A DNA stretch of 64,000 bases from Lysinibacillus composti (GTDB lineage Bacteria > Bacillota > Bacilli > Bacillales_A > Planococcaceae). The notes under the pieces are model-generated. The model made no database searches and was not told where the DNA came from. It saw nothing but the letters and a program-made list of their open reading frames with translations. Location of the stretch: positions 155,473 to 219,472 of the forward strand of contig NZ_JAFBDY010000004.1 of the NCBI RefSeq assembly GCF_016908465.1, written 5' to 3'. The stretch's first letter is position 1, and every line of letters begins with the position of its first letter. Positions 36,566 to 45,418 of this stretch are shown here, in pieces. Both the position numbers and the translations under genes were made by a program.

Positions 36566-37654
36566 TTGAATGAAAAGGAAAAGATGGTTCTTGATTTGAT
36601 TATGCAAGATGCCTTTTTATCTCAACAGGAAATGGCCGAGCAATTACAAATGTCTCGTCCAGCTTTAGCAAACATAATTTCTGGGTTGATAAAAAAAGGA
36701 GAAATTATCGGAAGAGCTTATGTTCTGCCAGAAAAGGATTCGATTGTTGCAATAGGTGGAGCCAATGTGGATCGTAAATTTTATATTCAAGGTTCAGTTC
36801 AATTAGGAACCTCTAACCCTGTTCACATGAGTGAGAGTGTGGGGGGCGTTGCTCGAAACATTGCGGAAAATTTAGGGAGACTTGGCAATACAGTAAAACT
36901 AATTACAGCTGTCGGAAGAGATCAAGATGCTCAAATGATAAAAGAAGAAAGTAAAGCTTTTATTAACCTGGACATAGTGGAGAAGATAGAGAATTCTAGC
37001 TCTGGCTCTTATTCAGCCGTCCTGAAAGATAATGGTGAGCTCGTCATTGCGATGGCAAATATGGACATTTATGATCAGCTACTTCCTAGTTTACTGCAGA
37101 AACATGAAGCCACTTTATTTAATGCAAGGTGTATCATTGTGGATTTAAACTGTCCTAAAGATACAGTTAAATACTTGAAAAATATTGCAAGTACAAAAAA
37201 CGTACCATTAGCAATCATTCCAGTCTCATCTCCAAAAATAAAAAATCTGCCAGAAGGTTTAGATGGGGTTACATATTTTATTTGTAATCAAGACGAAGCC
37301 GAAACGTATTTAAACATGACACTAAATCAAAATAGTGATTATAGAAATGCAGTGAAACAAATGCTTGATCAAGGTGCAAAAAATGTAGTTTTAACATTAG
37401 GAGAAGAGGGTGTCATCGTTGGCAACCATGAAGGTATTAATCACTTTGAAGCAGTAAAAGTTGATCATGTAATAGATGTAACAGGTGCAGGTGATGCCTT
37501 TGTCAGTGCCTTCTTACATGGCTCTCTAAATGGTGAAAGTATAGAGGAATCTGTTCATTACGGCCTTTATAATGCTGCAAAAACATTGCAATCAGATAAA
37601 ACAGTACGATTAGATCTAACAGCTGAAGAATTACATAATTGGAGGAATTATTAA
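36566..37654 (+). CDS. psuK: pseudouridine kinase with N-terminal winged-helix domain
   Basis: 362 residues. Residues 1-60 are a helix-turn-helix ([24 protein letters not shown]); the rest is a PfkB sugar/nucleoside kinase with [24 protein letters not shown] and the anion-hole motif DVTGAGDAF. It phosphorylates pseudouridine to the 5'-monophosphate. TTG start behind AAGGAGGTGACG. Its stop overlaps the ATG of psuG. The DNA-binding domain suggests that the kinase also regulates its own operon (inference). Confidence 0.88.
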   Translation: MNEKEKMVLDLIMQDAFLSQQEMAEQLQMSRPALANIISGLIKKGEIIGRAYVLPEKDSIVAIGGANVDRKFYIQGSVQLGTSNPVHMSESVGGVARNIAENLGRLGNTVKLITAVGRDQDAQMIKEESKAFINLDIVEKIENSSSGSYSAVLKDNGELVIAMANMDIYDQLLPSLLQKHEATLFNARCIIVDLNCPKDTVKYLKNIASTKNVPLAIIPVSSPKIKNLPEGLDGVTYFICNQDEAETYLNMTLNQNSDYRNAVKQMLDQGAKNVVLTLGEEGVIVGNHEGINHFEAVKVDHVIDVTGAGDAFVSAFLHGSLNGESIEESVHYGLYNAAKTLQSDKTVRLDLTAEELHNWRNY

Positions 37655-38568
37655 TGGAAAAATATATATCATACTCACAAGAAGTATTAGACGCAAAAGA
37701 AAAGGGGCTACCAGTCGTAGCGCTTGAATCGACAATTATTTCACATGGTATGCCGTATCCACAAAATGTTAAAACAGCACGTGAAGTAGAGCAAATTATT
37801 CGAGATAATGGCGCTGTTCCTGCAACAATTGCATTAATTGATGGGAAAATTAAAATCGGTTTAACTGATGAAGAGCTTGAAATGTTTGGAAATGCAAAAG
37901 ATGTTGCAAAAGCTTCACGTAGAGATTTAGGTTACTTAGTAGCAACGAAAAAATTAGGTGCGACAACTGTTGCGGCGACTATGATTTGTGCAGAACTTGC
38001 GGGAATTGAGTTGTTTGTGACTGGTGGTATTGGCGGTGTTCACCGTGGTGCTGAAACGACGATGGATATTTCAGCAGACTTAGAAGAATTAGCACAAACA
38101 AATGTAGCTGTTGTCTGTGCAGGAGCTAAATCTATTTTAGACATTGGCTTAACACTTGAGTATTTAGAAACTAAAGGTGTACCTGTTATTGGATATGGAA
38201 CAGATATTTTACCAGCCTTCTACACAAGAGAAAGTGATTTCAATGTAAACTTCAAAGCAAACTCAGTAGAAGAAGTAGCAGATATGATGCGTGCTAAATG
38301 GGACCTAGGACTTCGTGGAGGAGCGGTTGTTGCTAACCCAATTCCAGAAGAACAGGCACTTGATAAGGACTTTATCACGGGGATTATTGGATCAGCATTG
38401 AATGAAGCGGAAGAAAAAGGCGTTAAAGGAAAGGATGTTACACCATTCTTATTAGCAAAAGTTAAGGACTTAACTGAAGGTAAATCTTTAGATGCGAATA
38501 TCGCGCTAGTTAAAAACAATGCTAAAATCGGAGCAGGAATTGCTGTTGCCTTAAATAATAATAAATAA
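37654..38568 (+). CDS. psuG: pseudouridine-5'-phosphate glycosidase
   Basis: 304 residues. Family marks: [54 protein letters not shown]. It splits pseudouridine 5'-phosphate into uracil and ribose 5-phosphate, the only common route for salvage of this RNA-derived nucleoside. ATG at 37654 with GGAGG, overlapping the psuK stop. Confidence 0.93.
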   Translation: MEKYISYSQEVLDAKEKGLPVVALESTIISHGMPYPQNVKTAREVEQIIRDNGAVPATIALIDGKIKIGLTDEELEMFGNAKDVAKASRRDLGYLVATKKLGATTVAATMICAELAGIELFVTGGIGGVHRGAETTMDISADLEELAQTNVAVVCAGAKSILDIGLTLEYLETKGVPVIGYGTDILPAFYTRESDFNVNFKANSVEEVADMMRAKWDLGLRGGAVVANPIPEEQALDKDFITGIIGSALNEAEEKGVKGKDVTPFLLAKVKDLTEGKSLDANIALVKNNAKIGAGIAVALNNNK

Positions 38569-38572
38569 TCGA

Positions 38573-38700
38573 ATCGAATTTGCCGACTTGGCGTAATGTA
38601 ATTATGTGATGCGCTATCGTCATAGCCTACTCATATATAACAAATATTGCCGATGTTTCCGAAAATGGCATGTCCACGGAGGTAATAACTCATTCGCTAG
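38573..38700 (+). repeat. non-coding block, possible degenerate copy of the 11.5-kb element
   Basis: No gene seen between psuG and the YfkK gene. The right end GGAGGTAATAACTCATTCGCT resembles the right end of the element at 11530-11726 (GAGGCGTAATTGATTCATTCACT). The remainder matches poorly, so the relation is tentative. Confidence 0.3.
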
Positions 38701-38751
38701 AAGTAGAAAACTTCTACTGAGTGAAGTTGAAAATTATTCATAAAATGCATG

Positions 38752-38837
38752 AAAAAAGAAGTTCTCAAAATGTTTATAACCCATAATGTTAGCGAAAGCT
38801 AAAAATGGATTAAAAACAGACTTGAGAACTTCTTTTT
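38752..38837. terminator. long-loop bidirectional terminator
   Basis: AAAAGAAGTTCTCAA pairs with TTGAGAACTTCTTTT around a 53-base loop; T tracts on both strands. Confidence 0.75.
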
Positions 38838-38886
38838 AGTCATCTTAATAATTTCTTTAAGATGTATTGCACCATATGATTCGTGA

Positions 38887-39108
38887 TTATTTTCTGAATG
38901 CACCTAATTCTGTAACAATTGCTTGCATTTCACTAGGACTGAATGTGTCACGTTTCATTACCATTTCGTATAGGTATAAAAGATCCTCATAATGTTCTTC
39001 TGTAAAATGTTCAGATCTCATTGCATCCACATTTACCATACGAAGTTTTTCTTTCATTTGCTCAATAATATAAACAACATTTTCTTGCGATGGCTTTGAT
39101 AAGTCCAT
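38887..39108 (-). CDS. yfkK: DUF1128 family protein (YfkK-like)
   Basis: 73 residues, matching the short DUF1128 family: [18 protein letters not shown] then [25 protein letters not shown]. Function unknown. In B. subtilis yfkK neighbours yfkI and yfkH, as here, which supports the assignment. Confidence 0.8.
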   Translation of the reverse strand: MDLSKPSQENVVYIIEQMKEKLRMVNVDAMRSEHFTEEHYEDLLYLYEMVMKRDTFSPSEMQAIVTELGAFRK

Positions 39109-39370
39109 GTCATTGCCCTGCCTTTCGAAGTATACGATTTAATCATTCCATCTCAAAGGCACAATGTCAACCATAAATGATTTGAGTTGGAGCTGACTTC
39201 AAAAATTAATAAATTTTTTATAAAATGGAAGTATGAAAAATTTAGTAGCGGATTAGAATTTAATTTCTTAGATATCCGCATAAGAAGAAACATCATCTCG
39301 TGGGAGTTTGATATCAAGATGTGTTTCTCGTTGTAAGAAAATAAAGAAAATGTCTATGGAGGTAAAGAAA

Positions 39371-39703
39371 ATGAGTGAAAGCAAATTATTAAAATCAGTT
39401 ATAATTGGTGCACTTACAGGAGCTGCACTAAGTATGTTAGATCGTAAGACAAGAGAACATACAATTGAGTCTGCAAAGAAGATGAAAGATTCCATCATAT
39501 ATTATTCCCAAAACTACGATGAGCTACGTGAGGTATTAAGTGAAAAGTTGGAGGAAGCACAAGAGCTTTATGAAAAAACATCAGAAAATGTAAGCTTAAT
39601 CGCAAGTGGCCTTGAGGAATTAAAAGATATGCCAAGCACTGTTCAAAGTTTAGTTGAAGATACTCGAAATGCCTTTAGTCAAAAAGAAGATATCATTCAT
39701 TAA
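39371..39703 (+). CDS. YtxH/YfkI-like small protein
   Basis: 110 residues: a short N-terminal hydrophobic/glycine segment (SVIIGALTGAALSML) and then a long charged helix, likely coiled coil (ELREVLSEKLEEAQELYEKTSENV). This is the layout of YtxH-domain stress proteins and of YfkI. ATG at 39371 behind GGAGG. Its partner downstream is a YihY-family protein, as in B. subtilis yfkI-yfkH; the phosphatase gene yfkJ is not present here. Confidence 0.7.
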   Translation: MSESKLLKSVIIGALTGAALSMLDRKTREHTIESAKKMKDSIIYYSQNYDELREVLSEKLEEAQELYEKTSENVSLIASGLEELKDMPSTVQSLVEDTRNAFSQKEDIIH

Positions 39704-39738
39704 GAGCATTGACTCTTTATCGGAGGGAAGTGAGCAAA

Positions 39739-40683
39739 TTGACTGAAGAGAAAAAAACATCCCAGAAAGGATTTTTAGCATCTGTACAAACATATTTAGA
39801 AGCAGATTCTTCTAGTGTTGATGTAACAACTGTTAAGGGATTTTTTCATGATCTGATCCTAAGAATGAGAGATGTGGATATTTCAGGATTGGGGGCTCAA
39901 TTAGCTTACTTCTTTTTATTATCTTTTTTTCCGTTATTAATTTTTATTGTTGCACTTTTACCTTTTCTTAATTTAAATCAAAAACATATTTTTGATTTCC
40001 TAAGTACAGTAGTACCCACTGAAGTGTTCCTTCTTACACAAGGGACATTGGTTGAAATTCTTACAAATCAACATAATGGTGGGCTTTTGTCCATCAGTAT
40101 TATCGGGACAATTTGGTCAGCTTCTAGAGGTGTCAATGCACTCATCAAAGCGTTGAATGAAACTTATGATACGGAAGTAAGGTCAAGTCTTATTAATCGA
40201 TTATGGTCATTAGTATTTACAGTTGCTTTAGTTGTCGTTATTTTATTAGCACTAGTAATCCCTATTTTTGGACATTACCTAAGTTATTCATTGTTCACTT
40301 ATTTAGGGGAGCAACAGTCTTTTACTACTTTTTGGACAACTACTCAATTTATCTTACCGCCCATTCTAATTTTTTTAGTACTTATGCTTATGTATTGGAT
40401 GATACCTAATACGGATCCCCGTTTACGGGTTACAAGTGTTATCCCGGGGTCCATATTCGCAACTTTAGCTTGGTTAATATTAATATATGGATTCTCGTTT
40501 TACTTAGATTACTTTGGCAACTTTTCTTCAACGTATGGGAGTATTGCTGGTGTAATTGTTTTAATGTTGTGGTTATATTTTACGGGGATGATTTTAATAT
40601 TTGGAGGATTACTTAACGCCTCCATGCAAAGAAGGAAATTGGAAAAAATGGAAGCAAACAACCACATTATATCTAATAGTTAA
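39739..40683 (+). CDS. yfkH: YihY/UPF0761 family membrane protein (YfkH-like)
   Basis: 314 residues, six predicted helices. Family marks are GLGAQLAYFFLLSFFPLLIFI, TIWSASRGVNALIKALNETYD, and YGSIAGVIVLMLWLYFTGMILIFGG. Once called ribonuclease BN, but the enzyme label is not supported for this family; function unknown. TTG start at 39739 with GGAGGG 11 bases upstream. A long C-terminal and N-terminal hydrophilic tail face the cytoplasm. Confidence 0.82.
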   Translation: MTEEKKTSQKGFLASVQTYLEADSSSVDVTTVKGFFHDLILRMRDVDISGLGAQLAYFFLLSFFPLLIFIVALLPFLNLNQKHIFDFLSTVVPTEVFLLTQGTLVEILTNQHNGGLLSISIIGTIWSASRGVNALIKALNETYDTEVRSSLINRLWSLVFTVALVVVILLALVIPIFGHYLSYSLFTYLGEQQSFTTFWTTTQFILPPILIFLVLMLMYWMIPNTDPRLRVTSVIPGSIFATLAWLILIYGFSFYLDYFGNFSSTYGSIAGVIVLMLWLYFTGMILIFGGLLNASMQRRKLEKMEANNHIISNS

Positions 40684-40720
40684 AAAGCTTTCGCAGATGT
40701 TACTTTGCGAAAGCTTTCTT
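40684..40720. terminator. bidirectional terminator
   Basis: AAAGCTTTCGCA pairs with TGCGAAAGCTTT between the convergent YihY and metal-ATPase genes. Confidence 0.85.
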
Positions 40721-40751
40721 TACCTTGAAGAAACAATGCGACAATGACATT

Positions 40752-42656
40752 TTAGATCTTATTATTTAGCATTCTAAGCCCATTTAGAATTACTAAAATT
40801 GTACTACCTTCGTGTCCAATTACACCAAGAGGTAAATCTACAATTTGCAAAAAGTTTGAAATAATAAGTAGTGTAATTACTGAAATGGAAAAGATGATAT
40901 TTTGCTTTACGATTCGTTGCATTTTTTTCGATAGACGTACTGCATAAGCTATTTTTGATAAGTCGTTTTTCATAAGGACAACATCTGCAGTTTCGAGTGC
41001 TACATCTGTACCTCCACCCATTGCGATACCGACTGTTGATGTGGCAAGGGCAGGTGCATCATTTATTCCATCTCCAACCATCCCTACATACTTATAATCT
41101 TCCATATAGCCTTTAATATGATTTACTTTGGTTTCTGGTAAACATTCAGCAATATAGTCATGCACTCCTGCTTCTTTTGCAATGATGTGAGCAGTTTTTT
41201 TATTGTCGCCAGTTAGCATGGCTACATTTATGCCTAATTGCTTTAAAAGGGTAACGGCTTGTTTTGCTTCTTCTCGAACTGTATCCTTTAATGCTACAAG
41301 GGCAGCTATTCCTGAGCCATCTTTCATAAAGATGACAGTTTTCCCTTCCTCAGCTAGTGTTTCTGCACTTTGATTTGCAAAAGTTTGTGATTCCTCACGC
41401 CCAACAAATTCAGGCTTTCCAACTTTAAAGGTATTCCCATCTATTGTTGCGTTTAGCCCCCAACCTGGAACGTCCTCAATTTCAATGCCAGATAAGATTT
41501 CAATGGAATGCTCTTTTGCATATTTCGTAATCGCTTGTGCTAATGGATGGTTAGATTGTGATTCTATAGAAGCTAAAATAGAAATGACTTTTTCCTTATT
41601 TAAATCTTCTCGAACGATAATATCTGTAACAATAGGTGCTCCTTCAGTTAATGTCCCTGTTTTATCAACTGCTAGTAATTTTAGAACACTTAAATGTTCT
41701 AAGTGAACCCCACCTTTAAAAAGTACGCCATTTCGAGCGCCGTTTGATATTGCGGCAAGTGTAGCAGGCATAATTGAAGCAACAAGTGCACAGGGAGAAG
41801 CTACGACAAGTAATACCATTGCTCTGTAAAAGGTTGTTGTCCAGTCCCACCCTAAAAGGTAATGGGGAAGAAACATCATAACAACAACAGCTAACAGAAC
41901 GAACTTTACATATATTCCTTCAAAGCGCTCAATAAATTGTTGCGATGGTGATTTTTCACTTTGAGCAGATTGAACAAGTGTAATGATTTTTTGAAATAAA
42001 GATTCAGTATTTGGCTTTGTCATATTTATCGTTAATGTACTACTTAAGTTCACAGTTCCTGCAAAAACTTCTTCCTCAACTTGTTTCGTTACAGGCATCG
42101 ATTCTCCAGTAATAGCTGACTCATCAATGGATGAAGTCCCTTTGAAGATTACCCCATCTACAGGAATACGTTCACCTGGTTTAATAAGTAAATGGTCGCC
42201 AACAGTTAGGGAAGAGACTGGTACCTTTATGGGTTCAAATGCACCCCGAACTAGCCAAGCTTCTTCTGGTTGTAAATTCATTAATGCAGAAATTTCTCGA
42301 TGACTTTTATTCATTGCATATGTTTCAAGGGCACCACTGACAGCAAAGATGAAAATAAGAATTGCACCTTCAGTCCAGTAACCTATGATTGCAGAACCAA
42401 TGGCAGCTAAAATCATTAAAATTTCAACATTTAAAGATCGATTTTCAATTGTATCTAAAATGCCTTCTTTTGCCTTCGCATATCCTCCAATGATAAAGGC
42501 TGATAAATAGGCAAGAATTGAAGCAGTTTCTAAACCGTTTGAATCCATACGCCATGCAAGTAAAATAATAAGACCTGAAATTAGGGCAGCAATTAATTCG
42601 GCATGTTCTTTTACTTTCTCATTTAGATTAATGTTTTCTCGATTAGAGTAGTCCAC
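40752..42656 (-). CDS. pfeT: P1B-4-type metal-transporting ATPase (PfeT/ZosA-like)
   Basis: 634 residues. DKTGTLTEG phosphorylation site, TGES actuator loop, GDGINDAPAL hinge. The ion-path motif is SPCAL in place of CPC and the last helix has GHEGSTILVILNGLRML: both mark subgroup P1B-4, which exports Fe2+, Co2+ or Zn2+. No N-terminal heavy-metal domain, as in B. subtilis PfeT, the PerR-controlled ferrous-iron efflux pump. GTG start at 42656, six bases after AAGGAGGG. PerR- and Fur-box-like sequences upstream strongly support iron export. Confidence 0.85.
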   Translation of the reverse strand: MDYSNRENINLNEKVKEHAELIAALISGLIILLAWRMDSNGLETASILAYLSAFIIGGYAKAKEGILDTIENRSLNVEILMILAAIGSAIIGYWTEGAILIFIFAVSGALETYAMNKSHREISALMNLQPEEAWLVRGAFEPIKVPVSSLTVGDHLLIKPGERIPVDGVIFKGTSSIDESAITGESMPVTKQVEEEVFAGTVNLSSTLTINMTKPNTESLFQKIITLVQSAQSEKSPSQQFIERFEGIYVKFVLLAVVVMMFLPHYLLGWDWTTTFYRAMVLLVVASPCALVASIMPATLAAISNGARNGVLFKGGVHLEHLSVLKLLAVDKTGTLTEGAPIVTDIIVREDLNKEKVISILASIESQSNHPLAQAITKYAKEHSIEILSGIEIEDVPGWGLNATIDGNTFKVGKPEFVGREESQTFANQSAETLAEEGKTVIFMKDGSGIAALVALKDTVREEAKQAVTLLKQLGINVAMLTGDNKKTAHIIAKEAGVHDYIAECLPETKVNHIKGYMEDYKYVGMVGDGINDAPALATSTVGIAMGGGTDVALETADVVLMKNDLSKIAYAVRLSKKMQRIVKQNIIFSISVITLLIISNFLQIVDLPLGVIGHEGSTILVILNGLRMLNNKI

Positions 42657-42670
42657 ATTATCCCTCCTTA

Positions 42671-42685
42671 TGATAATGAATATCA
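42671..42685. promoter_or_regulatory. Fur-box-like site 1
   Basis: TGATAATGAATATCA matches the 7-1-7 Fur consensus TGATAATNATTATCA at 14 of 15 positions. It lies in the leader, directly upstream of the pfeT ribosome site. Confidence 0.7.
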
Positions 42686-42711
42686 CTATCAAGTTGCTCA
42701 ATTTACGTCAA

Positions 42712-42726
42712 TGATAATGTTTTTCA
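42712..42726. promoter_or_regulatory. Fur-box-like site 2
   Basis: TGATAATGTTTTTCA matches the Fur consensus with two mismatches outside the central base. Confidence 0.55.
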
Positions 42727-42734
42727 TTTATCTT

Positions 42735-42749
42735 AAATAATGATTATAA
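42735..42749. promoter_or_regulatory. PerR-box-like site 1
   Basis: AAATAATGATTATAA matches TTATAATNATTATAA except at the first two bases. Confidence 0.6.
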
Positions 42750-42760
42750 TTCTTCTTTAT

Positions 42761-42775
42761 TTAAAATGATTATAA
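42761..42775. promoter_or_regulatory. PerR-box-like site 2 overlapping the pfeT -10
   Basis: TTAAAATGATTATAA differs from the PerR consensus at one position. It contains the minus-strand -10 hexamer, so bound PerR would block RNA polymerase. Confidence 0.7.
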
Positions 42776-42797
42776 TATAGACTACTACAATTGTAAA
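42769..42797 (-). promoter_or_regulatory. pfeT promoter
   Basis: On the minus strand TTTACA (42797-42792), 17 bases, TATAAT (42774-42769): a near-consensus vegetative promoter, giving a leader of about 105 bases that holds the remaining PerR- and Fur-like boxes. Confidence 0.75.
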
Positions 42798-42848
42798 ACA
42801 AATACAATATGTATTTTATTATAGATAAAAAAATTTGCTCATAATAAA

Positions 42849-42882
42849 AAAGCTCGTAAAGGTAAGTACCTTTACGAGCTTT
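42849..42882 (-). terminator. terminator of the fumarase gene
   Basis: AAAGCTCGTAAAGGT pairs with ACCTTTACGAGCTTT around four bases; T-rich on the minus strand. Confidence 0.88.
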
Positions 42883-42914
42883 AATTCAATTTAATATGAA
42901 AAACTATTTAATAA

Positions 42915-44465
42915 TTAGAATACACGTTCAGCGTATTGAGAAAGTTTTTCTAATGATGATTTTTCAACGTCTGCGTGTAATGAATTACCATGAGAGTCCA
43001 TTGTAACAACTGCAGTGAAGTCTTCAACTGTTAAGTGCCACATTGCTTCAGGAATACCGAATTCTTGTAGATCAACCCCGTCTACACTCTTAATGCAGTC
43101 AGCATAGTACTGAGCAGCTCCACCGATTGCATTTAGGTAAACGCCACCGTGTTCTTCTAAAGCAGCAAGAGTTTTTGGCCCCATACCACCTTTACCGATT
43201 ACAGCACGGATACCGAATTTTTTCATGATATCGCCTTGATAAGGTTCTTCACGAATTGAAGTAGTTGGACCAGCAGCTTTTACTGTCCAATTATCATTTT
43301 CGTCTTTGGCCATTACAGGACCGCAGTGATAAATGATATGTCCGTTAAGATCTACAGGTGCATCATGGCTCATTAAATGATGGTGAATTGCGTCACGACC
43401 AGTGTACATACGACCAGAAATTTTAACAACGTCACCAACTTTTAGCTCACGAATTTGTTCTTCTGTGATTGGAGCTTGAAGTTCGACTACTTTATTTTCT
43501 GATTTTTGTTCTGTTTTTGGTTCGTCACGGAAAGTGATTTTTTCACCTTCTTGGTAGTGCCAATTAGTAATTTCGCCAGTAGTTGGATTGATGTCAATCG
43601 CCATACGACGGTATGCCCAGCAGTTATAAGCTACAGAAACATAGAATGATGCTGGAATACGGTGCATTACACCAATTTTACAACCTAATAATGTTGCTTC
43701 ACCGCCGAATCCCATTGTTCCAATACCGAATGTATTTGCTTTTTCAACAATATACTCTTCAAGTTTTGCTAGGTCTGGATTTGGATTTGTATCTTCAACA
43801 TGACGGAATAATTGTTCTTTTGCTAAATCGTAACCAGAAGAACGGTCACCACCGATACCTACTCCGATGAAACCTGCAGAACAGCCTTGTCCTTGAGATT
43901 GCCATACAGAGTGTAAAATACATTTTCGGATACCATCTAAGTCACGTCCAGCGCGGCCAAGACCTTCTAATTCACAAGGTAGGCTGTATTGGATATTTTT
44001 GTTTTCACAACCGCCACCTTTAAGAATTAATTTTACCTCTATGTAGTCTTTTTCCCATTGTTCGAACTTAATAACAGGTAGACCGTCACCTAGATTATCT
44101 CCACTGTTTTTACCAGTTAAAGAATCAACAGCATTTGGACGTAATTTAGCGTCTTTTGTTGCTTGTACAATTGCGTTTTTAATCGCTGCTTTAATTTCAA
44201 GTTGATTTACACCAACCGGAGTTTTTACTTTGAAAGTTGGTAAACCTGTATCTTGGCAAATTGGTGACACATTATCTTCTGCCATTACGATATTGTTTGA
44301 AATTGTGTCTAAGCTCATTGCAGCACGAGTTCCCGCATTTTCAGCATCTTTCGCTTTTTTAATAGCACGACGAACATCCTTTGGTAAGTTCGTAGAAGTT
44401 TCACTTACTAAATCATAAAGACTTTTCTCCAAAGTCTGTAAATAAGAAGTAGCTACTTGAGACAT
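42915..44465 (-). CDS. fumA: class I (iron-sulfur) fumarate hydratase
   Basis: 516 residues, a fused alpha-beta class I enzyme. Iron-sulfur cysteines are visible in PICQDTGLPTF, GCSAGFIGVGIGGDRSS and LLGCKIG. The beta part has GDVVKISGRMYTGRDAIHHHL and GPTTSIREEPYQ. It hydrates fumarate to malate in the citric acid cycle; its exposed 4Fe-4S cluster is oxygen-sensitive. A position next to an iron-efflux pump is noteworthy but may be chance. ATG after GGGGGG. Confidence 0.93.
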   Translation of the reverse strand: MSQVATSYLQTLEKSLYDLVSETSTNLPKDVRRAIKKAKDAENAGTRAAMSLDTISNNIVMAEDNVSPICQDTGLPTFKVKTPVGVNQLEIKAAIKNAIVQATKDAKLRPNAVDSLTGKNSGDNLGDGLPVIKFEQWEKDYIEVKLILKGGGCENKNIQYSLPCELEGLGRAGRDLDGIRKCILHSVWQSQGQGCSAGFIGVGIGGDRSSGYDLAKEQLFRHVEDTNPNPDLAKLEEYIVEKANTFGIGTMGFGGEATLLGCKIGVMHRIPASFYVSVAYNCWAYRRMAIDINPTTGEITNWHYQEGEKITFRDEPKTEQKSENKVVELQAPITEEQIRELKVGDVVKISGRMYTGRDAIHHHLMSHDAPVDLNGHIIYHCGPVMAKDENDNWTVKAAGPTTSIREEPYQGDIMKKFGIRAVIGKGGMGPKTLAALEEHGGVYLNAIGGAAQYYADCIKSVDGVDLQEFGIPEAMWHLTVEDFTAVVTMDSHGNSLHADVEKSSLEKLSQYAERVF

Positions 44466-44570
44466 ATAATGTTCCCCCCAGAAAATTATGAATTATTCAC
44501 TCGAAGACTATTATACCTTTTTTCTAGAAAAAAAGAGAGTGGTAGATTTTATTGTAATAAAAATAAAAAA

Positions 44571-44595
44571 GACATAATCTATTTGCGATTATGCC
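44571..44595 (-). terminator. terminator of the SE1561-like gene
   Basis: On the minus strand CATAATC pairs with GATTATG (44573-44579 with 44587-44593), followed by a T tract. Confidence 0.7.
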
Positions 44596-44607
44596 AGAAA
44601 TGCATCA

Positions 44608-44814
44608 TTATTCTTCAATTAGTTTATCTCGATGATGGAATTGATCCATTTTATCTTCTAAATCATCGATGATTTTGAGAAGGTTATCGATATCTTCAAC
44701 ATCAGCAGTTTCGGGATCGATAGCATCTAATACTTCAAGGAAGATTTGTAGTCGTTCTTTTACATAAGATACTTGTTTATTTTTATCAGAAATTGAATTA
44801 GACATCTTGTACAT
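44608..44814 (-). CDS. SE1561-like small helical protein
   Basis: 68 residues, acidic and helical: VSYVKERLQIFLEVLDAIDPETADVEDIDNLLKIIDDLEDKM. This resembles the short SE1561 family of Firmicutes, of unknown function. Start uncertain: ATG at 44814 is five bases after GAGG, ATG at 44805 is 14 bases away. Confidence 0.65.
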   Translation of the reverse strand: MYKMSNSISDKNKQVSYVKERLQIFLEVLDAIDPETADVEDIDNLLKIIDDLEDKMDQFHHRDKLIEE

Positions 44815-44942
44815 GTACACCTCGTTTCGTAACAACATAATATCGAATTATGGTGAAATCATCAAATATTTGTCGATGGGCTGTTTAACCATTCTTAAGA
44901 TAGGCCTTTAGGATTAATTTTAAACAATCGTTATTCAGAATA

Positions 44943-45153
44943 TTTACAATATTTAAAATGTGTGATAAATTACATTTAAGTAATCGAAAGGAGATGGTCG
45001 AAAAGTATATGCTCACTCAAAATATGAAAAGGAGGGAGTTTAAACAATTTTTCGGCTATCTTGCCGGACTAAGGTTTAATCAATAAAAATGGAGAATAGT
45101 GAAACATAGCCACCCTAGAGTGCATCTAAAAAAGATGCGCCTAGGGTTTTTAT
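44943..45153 (+). ncRNA. candidate short transcript with own promoter and terminator
   Basis: TTTACA (44943-44948), 17 bases, TAAATT (44966-44971) could be a promoter. AAAGGAGATGG follows and a strong terminator ends at 45153. No known RNA family recognised. A 25-codon frame at 45009-45086 (MLTQNMKRREFKQFFGYLAG...) lies inside but its ATG is about 15 bases from the AAAGGAG, so a peptide is uncertain. Proposed as a small RNA or small-protein gene. Confidence 0.35.
45112..45153 (+). terminator. strong terminator without an obvious gene
   Basis: ACCCTAGAGTGCATCT pairs with AGATGCGCCTAGGGT (with one mismatch), then TTTTTATA. From 45154 to 45418 I see no gene, only the probable leader of the MFS gene. 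Confidence 0.8.
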
Positions 45154-45418
45154 ATTGTAGTTAGAAAGTTTGGATTATCGAAGTTTTAACAATGAATGTC
45201 CAGGAATTTAAGTAAAATTGCACGTGTGTTACGTAGTCCTAGTAGGGGAGTTTCTTGTCGAAATCAATGCTGCGGAAATAATAGGTAATATGGGATTCAC
45301 CATCGCGTCGCGTAGCCTAAACCAAGTTAAACGCTTCTTAATATAAAGTACAGCCATTCAGATGTAGCTGTGGTAAGATATTACGGTGTTATTATGGTTA
45401 AAGACGTCGGAGGTCATC

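Noticed and set aside
42657..42915. Fumarase and PfeT as one transcription unit
   Set aside because: A strong terminator (42849-42882) and a separate near-consensus promoter (42769-42797) lie between them.
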